Counted from the first letter of the stretch, positions 14,646-23,329 are shown. The stretch is DNA of 45,105 nucleotides from an uncultured Acetatifactor sp. (GCA_910589655.1 CAJUTJ010000158.1:1-45105), one strand, 5' to 3'. The notes: a model not told the origin generated them from the letters alone. A program made the numbers and translations.

Positions 14646-15077
14646 ATGATTGGTTTTATTATTGCATTAATTTCCGGCGCCCTTATGAGTGTACAGGGTG
14701 TATTCAACACACAGGTTACAAAGGCTTCCAGCATTTGGGCCGCAAGCGCTTTTGTGCAGCTGACTGCATTAGTGGTCTGTCTGGGGGCGTGGGGCTGTGC
14801 GGACAGAAGCAGCCTTTTGAAGGTGTTTGAGGTGCAGCCGAAATACATGCTCTTAGGAGGCGCTATCGGTGCCTTTATTACGTATACGGTTATTAAGAGT
14901 ATGGATATGCTGGGACCGGCCAAAGCGGTGATGCTGATTGTGGTGGCGCAGCTGGCCGTGGCGTATTTGATTGAGCTTCTGGGATGGTTCGGTGTGGAGA
15001 AGCAGCCTTGGGAATGGAGAAAAGCATTAGGTATGGCGGTTGCCATTGCGGGAATTGTTATTTTTAAGTGGAAATAA
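14646..15077 (+). CDS. DMT superfamily membrane protein, DUF606 (YdcZ-like)
   Basis: A 143-residue, about five-helix protein of the DUF606 family: FIIALISGALMSVQGVFNTQVTK at the start, then GGAIGAFITYTVIKSMDMLGPA and AKAVMLIVVAQLAVAYLIE. Members are single-domain relatives of drug/metabolite transporters and often work as pairs; here there is only one. AGGAGG six bases before 14646 fixes the start, ten codons inside the longest open frame. The substrate is unknown. Confidence 0.85.
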   Translation: MIGFIIALISGALMSVQGVFNTQVTKASSIWAASAFVQLTALVVCLGAWGCADRSSLLKVFEVQPKYMLLGGAIGAFITYTVIKSMDMLGPAKAVMLIVVAQLAVAYLIELLGWFGVEKQPWEWRKALGMAVAIAGIVIFKWK

Positions 15078-15080
15078 CAC

Positions 15081-15109
15081 TTGTAAAAAGCCCATGATTA
15101 ATTTACAAT
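15081..15109 (+). promoter_or_regulatory. Promoter before the comEA-like gene
   Basis: TTGTAA and TACAAT are separated by 17 bases, just after the DUF606 stop codon. Transcription would start near 15116, about 65 bases before the likely start codon. Confidence 0.5.
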
Positions 15110-15182
15110 AAAATACATCAGCATAGAGAGGCAGCCTTTTTGGATGGAGGTAGACGTTTTACCGATACATCGGAAAGGGGCT

Positions 15183-15830
15183 ATGATGAAAAAGAAAAGA
15201 ATAGGGGCTGCTATATGCAGTCTCGCTTTTGTATTGAGTATTTCTGCCTGTGGCAAGGCAGAACAGGAAATTTTATGGATCGGTCAGCAGAACGCGGAGG
15301 AAGCTTCAGAGGGTTTTCCGCAGAATACGGGGGAAGCCCGGTCGGGTTTTCCGCAGGATACGGGAGAGGTCTGGTTCGGCCAGCCGCAGGATACGGGGAA
15401 AGCCCCGGATATCTGCGTCTATGTATGCGGAGCCGTTGAGACTCCGGGTATCGTTTTCCTGCCGGAAGGAAGCAGAGCCGCGGATGCCTTGGAGGCGGCG
15501 GGAGGCTTTGCTTCCTATGCGGCGGTGGACGCGGTGAATCTGGCGGCCAAGATTTCCGACGGGGAAAAATTGTATTTTCCTGACTGTGAGGAGTATAGGG
15601 CACAGGCAGAGAAACAGGCATCGGCATCCGCGGGATTGGTAAATATCAACACCGCCGATGCGGCGCAGTTATGTACGCTTCCCGGAATCGGAGAATCCAG
15701 AGCGGCGGATATTATAGCTTACAGGGAGGCTCATGGCGGATTTGCTTCCTGTGAGGACATTATGAATGTATCGGGGATCAAGGAGAGCGTGTACAATAAA
15801 ATAAGCGATAAAATAACGACAGCACCATAG
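15183..15830 (+). CDS. comEA: ComEA-like helix-hairpin-helix DNA-binding lipoprotein
   Basis: A 215-residue protein: lipoprotein signal with lipobox ISAC (about residues 18-21), a linker with three 11-residue repeats (GFPQNTGEARS, GFPQDTGEVWF, GQPQDTGKAPD), an SLBB domain (VYVCGAVETPGIV to LYFP), and a helix-hairpin-helix domain (LVNINTADAAQLCTLPGIGESRAADII). ComEA binds incoming double-stranded DNA outside the membrane and passes it to ComEC, whose gene is at 19216. Classical ComEA has a transmembrane anchor, so the lipid anchor is unusual. AAGGGG precedes ATG 15183; an ATG three bases later or one at 15144 are alternatives. Confidence 0.88.
   Translation: MMKKKRIGAAICSLAFVLSISACGKAEQEILWIGQQNAEEASEGFPQNTGEARSGFPQDTGEVWFGQPQDTGKAPDICVYVCGAVETPGIVFLPEGSRAADALEAAGGFASYAAVDAVNLAAKISDGEKLYFPDCEEYRAQAEKQASASAGLVNINTADAAQLCTLPGIGESRAADIIAYREAHGGFASCEDIMNVSGIKESVYNKISDKITTAP
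15312..15410 (+). repeat. Three 33-bp tandem repeats inside the comEA-like gene
   Basis: Units start at 15312, 15345 and 15378, each coding for 11 residues on the pattern G-(F/Q)-P-Q-(N/D)-T-G-(E/K). They lie in the linker between the lipid anchor and the SLBB domain. The DNA of the units is similar enough for copy number to vary between strains. Confidence 0.8.
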
Positions 15831-15960
15831 GAAACCGTTTCCTTTTGCGGAAAAGAAGGTGCAGAGGGAGGACATACGGTTTCCTGATGAAATAAGCGCA
15901 TTGACAGCCTTGTCAAGGGGTGTCGGCGACAGGGATAAAGACAGAGAGAGGGAGATTAAA

Positions 15961-16656
15961 ATGGCAGGAAAGAGAGCTTTGGTGGTAGATGATGAGAAAC
16001 TGATTGTGAAAGGAATCCGTTTCAGTCTGGAACAGGACGAAATACAGGTTGACTGCGCTTATGACGGTGAGGAGGCATTGGAATTTGCACGCAATAACCA
16101 GTATGACATTATTTTGTTAGACGTGATGCTGCCTAAGCTGACAGGATTTGAAGTCTGCCAGCAGATCAGAGAGTTTTCCAATGTACCCATTATCATGTTG
16201 ACGGCCAGAGGGGATGATATGGATAAGATTCTCGGTCTGGAATACGGTGCAGATGACTATATTACAAAACCTTTTAACATTTTGGAGGTAAAGGCACGAA
16301 TTAAAGCGATTATGCGCCGTATAGAGCCCAAGCGCGTTGCCGGAGAGCAGCCGAAAGTGATTGAGAGCGGAGAATTGCGTCTGGATTGTGAGGGAAGGCG
16401 GGCTTATATTTCGGGACAGGAAATCGGCTTGACGGCAAAAGAATTCGAGGTGCTGGAGCTTTTAATGCTGAATCCGAATAAAGTATACAGCCGGGAGAAC
16501 CTGCTTCAGATAGTCTGGGGAGTGGACTATCCCGGTGATGTCCGCACCGTTGACGTGCACATCCGCCGCCTGCGTGAAAAGGTGGAGCAAAATCCCAGCG
16601 AACCCAGATATGTACATACAAAATGGGGTGTGGGCTATTACTTTCTAAATGCATGA
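15961..16656 (+). CDS. OmpR/PhoB-family response regulator
   Basis: A 231-residue two-domain regulator. The receiver has ALVVDDEK, phospho-acceptor Asp54 in LLDVMLP, the conserved Thr in MLTARGD and Lys in YITKPF. The winged-helix domain (LTAKEFEVLELLMLNPNKVYSR to TVDVHIRRLREKVE and TKWGVGYYF) is PhoB-like, closest in style to WalR/MtrA regulators. The start at 15961 follows GAGAGGGAG. The kinase gene follows after 13 bases, then a GerMN lipoprotein gene, so the three are probably one operon. Confidence 0.93.
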   Translation: MAGKRALVVDDEKLIVKGIRFSLEQDEIQVDCAYDGEEALEFARNNQYDIILLDVMLPKLTGFEVCQQIREFSNVPIIMLTARGDDMDKILGLEYGADDYITKPFNILEVKARIKAIMRRIEPKRVAGEQPKVIESGELRLDCEGRRAYISGQEIGLTAKEFEVLELLMLNPNKVYSRENLLQIVWGVDYPGDVRTVDVHIRRLREKVEQNPSEPRYVHTKWGVGYYFLNA

Positions 16657-16669
16657 GTCGGGAGAGAAA

Positions 16670-18175
16670 ATGTTTGCAAAAATATTCGGTGAGTTAAAGA
16701 CTCTATTATCTTTGCGCAGTCTAAAGGTACGATTCTTTGTAATCATATTGATCGTGGGAATCATTCCCAGCATATTTATGCGCGGCGCCATTGTGGATAA
16801 TTATGAGGAACGGGCGGTGGAGCAGAGGATTGCCACGGTACAGAACCAGCTGTTAATCGTGGGAAACCACCTTCTGAACAATAAATATTTGGTTACCTAT
16901 AAATCGGATGAAACGGTATATCGGAATTCCCGAGCGGTTATAAATGCAGAACTGGAGATGATATCCAATCTTTATGAGGGACGTGTCATGATCATAGATT
17001 CCAGCTTAAGGGTGGTAAAAGACACCTATGGGATCAGTGACGACAAGACGATTATTTCCGAGGAAGTAATAAAATGTCTGAGAGGAGAAAATACCTCAAA
17101 TTATGACAAGGAACACGGTTATATAGAAATGACCACGCCCATTGTGGATTCCACTGCCACGGACGGAGACGGAAAGGGAAGCGGTAAGATAGTGGGTGTT
17201 ATGCTGACCAGTATTTCCAACGATTCCATCGTGGAAACCATGGATATCCTGAATCGTAAATCCATGGTTATCGAGCAGCTGATGATTGTTATCATTGTGG
17301 CGTTTGCTTTCATTTTGTCCATCATTTTGACAAAGCCCTTTGACCGTGTCACGGAAGCAATTAACGAAATTCAGGCGGGCTACAGTGACAGAACCATATC
17401 CGTGCCCGATTATACGGAGACGGAGCATATTGTGGAGGCCTTTAATCAGCTGCTAAAGAGGATGAAAGCCTTGGACGATTCCAGACAGGAGTTTGTGGCA
17501 AACGTGTCCCATGAGCTGAAGACGCCAATGGCTTCCGTCAAGGTGCTGGCGGATTCCTTGCTGGCGCAGGAAAATGCGCCGGCAGAGCTTTACCGTGAGT
17601 TTATGGAGGATATTGTATCCGAAATCGACAGGGAAAACAGGATTATCACCGATCTTCTGGCATTGGTTAAAATGGATAAGAAGGTACTGGATCTCAATAT
17701 TGCCTCTTTAAACATCAACGATTTGGTAGAATTGATATTAAAGCGTCTGCGCCCCCTCGCCCGGAAACGGGATGTGGAGGTGGTCTTTGAAAGTATGCGC
17801 CCTGTGACGGCAGAGGTGGACGAAGTTAAAATGACGCTTATTATGACCAATCTGGTTGAAAATTCCATCAAATATAATAAAGAGCATGGCTGGGTGAAGG
17901 TAGAATTAGATGCCGACCATCAATTTTTCACATTCAGGGTCAGTGATTCGGGACTGGGAATTCCGGAGGAAGAACTGTCCCATATCTATGAGAGATTTTA
18001 CAGAGTGGACAAATCCCATTCCAGAGAAATCGGAGGTACGGGACTGGGACTGGCTATTACCAAGAGCGCCGTGCTGATGCACCGAGGCTCCATTACCGTT
18101 ACCAGTGTGGAAGGGGAGGGTTCCAGCTTTACAGTCAGAATTCCTTTGACATACATTGCGCAGGCAGTAGTGTAA
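16670..18175 (+). CDS. Membrane sensor histidine kinase paired with the upstream regulator
   Basis: A 501-residue kinase with a short cytoplasmic start, a first helix near 20-42, an extracellular sensor of about 160 residues, a second helix (about 202-225), a HAMP region (PFDRVTEAINEIQAG), HisKA with His281 in SHELKTPMASVK, and HATPase with N (LVENSIKYN), G1 (DSGLGIP), F (YERFYRVD) and G2 (GGTGLGLAI) boxes. There is no PAS domain, unlike WalK. GGAG before 16670 supports this start; an ATG at 16649 would overlap the regulator gene. The sensed signal is unknown; the neighbouring lipoprotein may modulate it. Confidence 0.93.
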   Translation: MFAKIFGELKTLLSLRSLKVRFFVIILIVGIIPSIFMRGAIVDNYEERAVEQRIATVQNQLLIVGNHLLNNKYLVTYKSDETVYRNSRAVINAELEMISNLYEGRVMIIDSSLRVVKDTYGISDDKTIISEEVIKCLRGENTSNYDKEHGYIEMTTPIVDSTATDGDGKGSGKIVGVMLTSISNDSIVETMDILNRKSMVIEQLMIVIIVAFAFILSIILTKPFDRVTEAINEIQAGYSDRTISVPDYTETEHIVEAFNQLLKRMKALDDSRQEFVANVSHELKTPMASVKVLADSLLAQENAPAELYREFMEDIVSEIDRENRIITDLLALVKMDKKVLDLNIASLNINDLVELILKRLRPLARKRDVEVVFESMRPVTAEVDEVKMTLIMTNLVENSIKYNKEHGWVKVELDADHQFFTFRVSDSGLGIPEEELSHIYERFYRVDKSHSREIGGTGLGLAITKSAVLMHRGSITVTSVEGEGSSFTVRIPLTYIAQAVV

Positions 18176-18180
18176 GGGAT

Positions 18181-18217
18181 GGTTTGTGCCGCCGCCAAAG
18201 AACGGCAGTATGGAGGT
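18181..18217 (+). repeat. Family C fragment, copy C5, ending in the ribosome site of the GerMN gene
   Basis: TTTGTGCCG, a TGCCG/CGGCA hairpin (18187-18207), then TATGGAGGTTAG. The last part matches the ends of C4 and C6, and its GGAGGT is the ribosome site for the GTG start at 18224. Confidence 0.5.
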
Positions 18218-18223
18218 TAGCGA

Positions 18224-19147
18224 GTGAAAAAAGCATTGTGTTTGATATGGGGGATCCTTTTTATGCTTGGGGCATCGGCCTGTGTGGGGGAAGAGACGCC
18301 GGAAGGCACGGAGTATCAGGTTTATTATATCAGTAAATCGGAGACAAAGGTGGAAATGCACCCTTATTGGACGCAGAAAGAAAGTTCTCAGGCCGTTCTT
18401 AGAGAATTGATGCAATGCCTTGCCGCCACGCCGGAAAAGCTAGAGTATCAGGCGCCCCTTGCCATGGGCTTTAATATTTTGAAAATAGATTTGGAGGAGA
18501 GCAAGATAACCATAGACGTGAGCGAAGCTTATTTGAATCTCTCGGTTACTACGGAGGTTCTGGTGCGGGCTGCCATTGTGCGTACACTGACCCAGCTTCC
18601 GGAGATTGATACCGTGGAAATGACGGTGGAAGGCAAACCGTTGGTGGACAGTATGGGCAATGTGGTGGGCAGGATGAACGCCGACCAATTCATTAACAAT
18701 GACGGCAATGAGATAAACACCTATGAACTTGCCAGAATTAAACTGTTTTTTGCAAGCGACGAAGGAAATATGCTGATAGCCGCTTATCGGGAGAAGCATT
18801 ATTCTTCCAACACGCCCATAGAGCGTTTTATTGTGGAGGAGTTAATTGCAGGCCCCAGCGGTCAGGTGGAGGGGCTGCACGCTACCATTAATCCAAACAC
18901 TAAAATTATCAACGTGACCACCAAGGACGGAATCTGTTATGTCAATCTGGATGACAATTTCCTGACTGTGCCGGATAATGTCTCCATGGATGCGGCGGTT
19001 TATTCCATAGTAAATTCATTGGTGGAATTGAGCAACATCAATAAGGTACAGATTCTGGTAAACGGGGAAGTACCGACTACCTCGGCTATTTTCCAGAATT
19101 CTACGTTTGAGAGGAATTTGGATATGGTTACTTCGGTGAAAAATTAA
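18224..19147 (+). CDS. Lipoprotein with two GerMN domains
   Basis: A 307-residue lipoprotein: signal peptide with lipobox GASAC (Cys about residue 20), then two GerMN domains (about 30-150 and 165-295), each ending in an IDTVEMTVEGKPL / INKVQILVNGEVP strand. GerMN occurs in Bacillus GerM, needed for sporulation and germination, and in LpqB, the lipoprotein encoded with the MtrA-MtrB two-component system in Actinobacteria. The order regulator-kinase-GerMN lipoprotein is the same here. Its start is GTG with GGAGGT six bases upstream, supplied by the end of repeat C5. A role in envelope or spore signalling is inferred. Confidence 0.88.
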   Translation: MKKALCLIWGILFMLGASACVGEETPEGTEYQVYYISKSETKVEMHPYWTQKESSQAVLRELMQCLAATPEKLEYQAPLAMGFNILKIDLEESKITIDVSEAYLNLSVTTEVLVRAAIVRTLTQLPEIDTVEMTVEGKPLVDSMGNVVGRMNADQFINNDGNEINTYELARIKLFFASDEGNMLIAAYREKHYSSNTPIERFIVEELIAGPSGQVEGLHATINPNTKIINVTTKDGICYVNLDDNFLTVPDNVSMDAAVYSIVNSLVELSNINKVQILVNGEVPTTSAIFQNSTFERNLDMVTSVKN

Positions 19148-19215
19148 CCGGCAAAGCTCCTGAAACAGAAACAATATTGATACAAATGACATGAAATGAC
19201 ATGAAAGGACATTAT

Positions 19216-21543
19216 ATGCGGCGACCTTTATTGCTGGCTGCCATATGTCTGACGGCGGTTATGGGGGTTCTGCTGAGGCTGGGTATTTTTGACAGGGTGC
19301 CGCAAGGGCAGATCGGTACGGAAATGCTCACCGACGGAGAACCTGTCACCGCTGTGGGACAGGTATACCAAAAAGATTCCGAAAAAATATATTTACGGAC
19401 CATTCGAATAACATCTTCGGCTGACAATTCACAGCCATTTCTTCCATGTAAAGAAAATTTAATATGCATTTTAGGGCGGGAAGCGGATGTGCCTCTGGGA
19501 AGCGTAGTGCTTGTGGAAGGTACTTTTGAGGCTTTTTCCGCCGCTGCAAATCCGGGGGAATTTGATTCCCGCGACTATTATCGAACGCTGGGCATCGGCG
19601 GAAAAGTAAAGGATGCGGCGCTGCTGGAGCAAGGGAATTCTTACTGGCGGTTTCGGGAAACTTTGTATGGGATCCGGAGCCTGTTGAAGCAGCGTCTGGG
19701 GAAGGTGCTTCCCGGAAAGGAAGCGGCAGTCATGTGCGCCCTGCTGCTGGGGGACAAGGGGGATTTGGATCCCGAATTGAAGGAATTGTATCAAAGGAAC
19801 GGAATCCTGCATATTTTGAGTATTTCTTCCCTTCACATTACCATGATCGGAATGACGGTATATCAATTGCTGCGGAAATGCCGGGTGCCGGTATTTCCGG
19901 CGGCCGTGTCGGGAAGTATTCTGCTCTTTTTATACGGTATGATGACAGGCTTCAGCGTTTCCGCTTGCCGCGCCATTGGCATGTATCTGCTTAGGATGAC
20001 GGCGGAAATCATCGGAAGAACTTACGATATGCCCACGGCAGCGGGAGTGATGGCGGCGGTTCTTACAGTAAAAAATCCCTATTATCTGCGCCACTCGGGA
20101 TTTCTGCTTTCCTTTACTTCCATGATCGGAATCGGCGCAGTGTATCCCGCCATGGCTTCAGGCAGTGAGAAGCCGGACAATGAGAAAGGAGATAGCGAAA
20201 TTTGGAGCAGCCGGAAAAAGAAGGGAAAGAGAAAGCTTTTGAAAGCCGTCCTGTCGGGGCTGTCCATCACCCTTGCAACGCTTCCGGTACAACTGTGGTT
20301 TTATTATCAGATACCGACATATTCCGTTCTGTTAAATATCTTGGTGCTTCCCTTTATGGAATTATTGATGGCGGCGGGCTTTTTGGCGCTGATACCGGGA
20401 CTAGGCATATTCGGACGGATTGACTGGCTGATACTTCAGGGATATGAGAGCCTTTGCGGATGGTTCAACGGATTTCCATGTCATACATGGAATCCCGGAA
20501 AACCCGGACTCTGGCAGGTTATTGTCTATTATCTGATTTTGGCGGCAGTAATGTGCTGCGTCAAAGGGATGCGGGCCAAAGAGAGCAAGGCACATAAAGA
20601 GTGTAAGGGAAAAAGGCATAAAATTGTCTTTGCCGCATGTTTTACCGTGCTTGCCTTAAACGTATTTGTAATCGGATGGCAGCCCCCCGCGGAGAACCAA
20701 CTGCTGTTTTTAGATGTGGGACAGGGGGACGGGATATTGGTGCGGACTGCCTCCGGAGAGAATATCCTCTTTGACTGCGGAAGCAGCAGCCGGAGCCGTG
20801 TGGGAAAATATGTGCTGCTGCCCTGTCTGCGGTATTACGGAATACATACTTTGGATGCGGTGATTCTCTCACATCCGGATGGGGATCATGTGAACGGGGT
20901 CATGGAATTGCTGTCAATGGGACAGGACAGCGGGATAGAAATAAAGCAGTTAGTGCTGCCAAAGCTGTGTCCGGAGGGAAGGGCAGAGATGCTGGAGCGT
21001 CTGGGAGAATTTGCGGAGCGGGAGGATTGGAGCAGCCGGATTTCCATTGGCTGTCTGTCCTCCGGAGAGAGTTTTTCATATGACAGAGCCGCCTTTCTCT
21101 GCCTTCATCCCGAAAGCGGATGGACGGGAAAGGATGCCAACGCTTATTCTCTCTGCGTCTACGGAGTATTTATGGATGAGAACGGGGAAAAAGAAATGGA
21201 TTTCCTAATGACGGGAGACGTGGAGGCAGACGGAGAGGAAGCGCTGCTTGCTGCTTTGCAGGAAAAAGGAATTCGAAACCTATCCGTGTTGAAAACGGCT
21301 CATCATGGCTCCAAGAATTCTACTTCGGAGAGGCTGCTGGCACAACTCACCCCCATGCTTTCCGTAATTTCCTGCGGCAGAAACAACCGTTACGGACATC
21401 CTCATAAGGAGCTGCTGGAGCGTCTGGAAGGCGTGGACAGCGTTACAATGATTACCGGTCAAAAGGGTGCCGTAAAGGTAAGCTTTTATCAGGAAATGAT
21501 TAAAGTGGAAACCTTTCGTGAAAACAGGCGGTCAGCTTTTTGA
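19216..21543 (+). CDS. comEC: ComEC/Rec2 DNA-uptake channel with metallo-beta-lactamase domain
   Basis: A 775-residue membrane protein that carries transforming DNA across the membrane. In order: an N-terminal helix, the DUF4131 region (about 40-140), the competence membrane core (about 165-480, with GILHILSISSLHITMIGM), and a C-terminal metallo-beta-lactamase domain (LFLDVGQGDGILV, LSHPDGDHVNG, TAHHGSKNSTS), thought to degrade the non-transported strand. The start at 19216 has AAAGGA about eight bases upstream; ATG 19201 lacks a site. With the ComEA-like gene it suggests at least part of a competence apparatus; no pilin genes are seen. It converges on holA with 36 bases between. Confidence 0.93.
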   Translation: MRRPLLLAAICLTAVMGVLLRLGIFDRVPQGQIGTEMLTDGEPVTAVGQVYQKDSEKIYLRTIRITSSADNSQPFLPCKENLICILGREADVPLGSVVLVEGTFEAFSAAANPGEFDSRDYYRTLGIGGKVKDAALLEQGNSYWRFRETLYGIRSLLKQRLGKVLPGKEAAVMCALLLGDKGDLDPELKELYQRNGILHILSISSLHITMIGMTVYQLLRKCRVPVFPAAVSGSILLFLYGMMTGFSVSACRAIGMYLLRMTAEIIGRTYDMPTAAGVMAAVLTVKNPYYLRHSGFLLSFTSMIGIGAVYPAMASGSEKPDNEKGDSEIWSSRKKKGKRKLLKAVLSGLSITLATLPVQLWFYYQIPTYSVLLNILVLPFMELLMAAGFLALIPGLGIFGRIDWLILQGYESLCGWFNGFPCHTWNPGKPGLWQVIVYYLILAAVMCCVKGMRAKESKAHKECKGKRHKIVFAACFTVLALNVFVIGWQPPAENQLLFLDVGQGDGILVRTASGENILFDCGSSSRSRVGKYVLLPCLRYYGIHTLDAVILSHPDGDHVNGVMELLSMGQDSGIEIKQLVLPKLCPEGRAEMLERLGEFAEREDWSSRISIGCLSSGESFSYDRAAFLCLHPESGWTGKDANAYSLCVYGVFMDENGEKEMDFLMTGDVEADGEEALLAALQEKGIRNLSVLKTAHHGSKNSTSERLLAQLTPMLSVISCGRNNRYGHPHKELLERLEGVDSVTMITGQKGAVKVSFYQEMIKVETFRENRRSAF

Positions 21544-21579
21544 TCATTATCGGATGCCGTGAAAAATAAACCTAAACGA

Positions 21580-22554
21580 TCACAATACCGACATAATCAA
21601 TATTTCCACGCTCAGGATATCGTTCATGCGGCCGCTTTTTACGGCTTCTTCCGCTTCCACACATTTTGTCACCGCGTTCCGCAGCTTTTCCGTCTTGAAC
21701 CGGGATGCCTGAGCCAGATATTTTCCGGCAGCGAAAGGGGGAACGCCTATTTTGGAGGCAATGGAACGCTGATCGTGTCCCTTTAACTTTAGTTCCTTGG
21801 CTTGAAGCAGCAGATTGCACTGTCTGGCAATCAGAAACAGAATCCGCATGGGCGGCTCCTTCAGCGCCAGAAGATCATAATACAGATCCAAAGCCTTTTT
21901 CTGCTGTTTGTCAGCTATGGCGTTTATCATATCAAAAATATGATTGCTGATGCGGGTGGTGCAGACAGCTTCCACGTCCTCATCGGTAATGACTTCTCTG
22001 TCCAAGCAGTAGCAGATCAGCTTTTCAAGTTCCATTTGGATATTTTCCATATTGGTGCCGGTTTTGGAGAGCAGAAGCTGAACCGTGTTTTCCGTAATTT
22101 TTTTCCCTTCTTTTCCCAAGACGCCCGCTGCCCAGCGCTTTAACGTCTTTTCGTCCTGAACGGCAAATTCCGCCGCGTAGCCTTTGGAATTTACGGTTTT
22201 GAACAATTTACTGCGCTTGTCGATTTCGCTTTCCGTAAAGACAAAATAAGTGGTCTCATTGGGCTCTGCCAGATATTCCGCCATCTTTTCCCCGCCGGAT
22301 TTGAACAAGCCGCTGTTGCTGATGAAAATAACACGTCGCTCTGCGAGAAAGGGCAGAGTTTCGGCCAGATCGATAACGGCACCCACAGAGATGTCCCTGC
22401 CCTCGTAAAAGTGGGTGTTCATAGTGTCGTCCTCACTGCAAAGCGCTTTGCGCAGACGCTCTCTGTACTGTCTGCGCAGATAACGTTCTTCACCGTACAG
22501 AAGGTAGATTTGTTTAAAATTTTGCTGTTTTATATCCTCGTTTATTTGCTTCAT
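21580..22554 (-). CDS. holA: DNA polymerase III delta subunit
   Basis: A 324-residue clamp-loader subunit that opens the beta sliding clamp. The N-terminus KQIYLLYGEERYLRRQYRERL, the central SEIDKRSKLFKTV and the C-terminal ISNHIFDMINAIADKQQKKAL...LLALKEPPMRILFLIARQ are typical of the delta family (length about 330-340). AGGAGC precedes the ATG. A minus-strand promoter lies at 22657-22685. In many Firmicutes rpsT lies next to holA; here a family A repeat occupies that space instead. Confidence 0.93.
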   Translation of the reverse strand: MKQINEDIKQQNFKQIYLLYGEERYLRRQYRERLRKALCSEDDTMNTHFYEGRDISVGAVIDLAETLPFLAERRVIFISNSGLFKSGGEKMAEYLAEPNETTYFVFTESEIDKRSKLFKTVNSKGYAAEFAVQDEKTLKRWAAGVLGKEGKKITENTVQLLLSKTGTNMENIQMELEKLICYCLDREVITDEDVEAVCTTRISNHIFDMINAIADKQQKKALDLYYDLLALKEPPMRILFLIARQCNLLLQAKELKLKGHDQRSIASKIGVPPFAAGKYLAQASRFKTEKLRNAVTKCVEAEEAVKSGRMNDILSVEILIMSVL

Positions 22555-22656
22555 TTATGCTCCTGTCGTTCTGTCAAAGCAGAAATTTGAATTTAACAGT
22601 CGGTATGGGAAGTAATAGGTATCTGCGTGATGATTTTTCAAACACGCCTTAAGGCT

Positions 22657-22685
22657 ATTGTAACTTATTTTTTTCGGCAGTACAA
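22657..22685 (-). promoter_or_regulatory. holA promoter
   Basis: On the minus strand TTGTAC (complement of 22680-22685) and TACAAT (complement of 22657-22662) are 17 bases apart. This predicts a leader of about 95 bases before holA. Confidence 0.55.
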
Positions 22686-22720
22686 GCATAAGAAGACTTT
22701 CCGAAAGGACGTCACAGATC

Positions 22721-22862
22721 AGTGGCTGCTGTTCACTTTGTTCACAGCAGCCTATGCACAGAAATCGCAAAACAGCGATTTCGCGCATGTCTGTCTCGGG
22801 TGTATCACGCAGAAACAGCGTGAAAACACCTTGCGGCGACAGCGAGTGAGCGGTAACAGATC
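22721..22862 (+). repeat. Family A structured repeat, copy A2
   Basis: The best-preserved copy. It opens with GCTGCTGT/ACAGCAGC around an 11-base loop, then GAAATCGC/GCGATTTC with loop AAAACA (22761-22782), CACGC/GCGTG with loop AGAAACA (22806-22822), and CTTGC/GCGAG with loop GGCGACA (22830-22846). The first stem is GTTACTGT/ACAGTAAC in the fragment at 30578, so two base pairs changed on both sides. A 129-codon open frame crosses the repeat but has no start-site support. No other gene was seen in 22555-23329. Confidence 0.72.
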
Positions 22863-23049
22863 AATGACGGCGTCTTTTGCTGTAATTTGTCAGAAGCTGT
22901 TCCTTGAACCGCGGCCGAAGCCTCATACGGATGCCTTTCTGTATAAAAACAGAGGGCACAATTTCTGGAAATATGCCAAAAGTAGAGATATTTTAGTAAA
23001 ATATAATTCTTTTTAGCGAAGAATAAGATATTTTTGCGATGGGTTTGAG

Positions 23050-23079
23050 TTGATTCGGCAATCTTTTATCTTTTATAAT
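23050..23079 (+). promoter_or_regulatory. Promoter for the Spo0A-C gene
   Basis: TTGATT and a perfect TATAAT are separated by 18 bases. Transcription should begin near 23086, giving a leader of about 245 bases that contains the hairpin at 23116-23144 and repeat C6. Confidence 0.6.
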
Positions 23080-23115
23080 TAGAAAGTACGAAAAATAGGT
23101 TTTTTATTCCCTCTA

Positions 23116-23144
23116 GTGTGTCAGCATTACTGTTCTGGACACAC
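23116..23144 (+). other. Leader hairpin
   Basis: GTGTGTC pairs with GACACAC around a 15-base loop, within the predicted leader of the Spo0A-C gene. There is no T-run after it, so it is not an obvious terminator. Confidence 0.4.
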
Positions 23145-23203
23145 CAGGGTTCTGTGTTTTGTACACATTAAAGTATGCAGATTATGGAAAGGAAAGGGTA
23201 GTA

Positions 23204-23325
23204 GTGTGAAAAATACTTCTAAGGCAGCAAAAGACACTGCCTAAGAAGTATTAAGTTTCACACAGGAAAAACGCGAAAGACAGCGTTTTTCATATCTATT
23301 TGAGCCGCTAAAGCGGCATGGAGGT
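23204..23325 (+). repeat. Family C modular hairpin repeat, copy C6, in the Spo0A-C leader
   Basis: A long hairpin spans 23204-23263: outer GTGTGAAA/TTTCACAC and inner 16-base arms (23212-23227 with 23237-23252, one mismatch) with loop CAAAAGACA. It is followed by the terminator-like AAAAACGC/GCGTTTTT with loop GAAAGACA (23267-23290), a linker ending ATTTGA, hairpin GCCGC/GCGGC (23304-23317), and ATGGAGGTTATT. That end provides the ribosome site for the gene at 23330. A stable terminator so close to the start suggests conditional read-through. Confidence 0.65.
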
Positions 23326-23329
23326 TATT

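Noticed and set aside
14573..15046. 157-codon minus-strand open frame
   Set aside because: Lies opposite the DUF606 gene, which has a strong ribosome site and hydrophobic helices.
15312..15410. Short CRISPR-like array
   Set aside because: The three units are contiguous, in frame and without spacers; they code for an 11-residue protein repeat.
22627..23016. 129-codon plus-strand open frame
   Set aside because: It runs through family A copy A2 and has no ribosome site; similar frames appear in A1 and A4 only because the DNA repeat is conserved.
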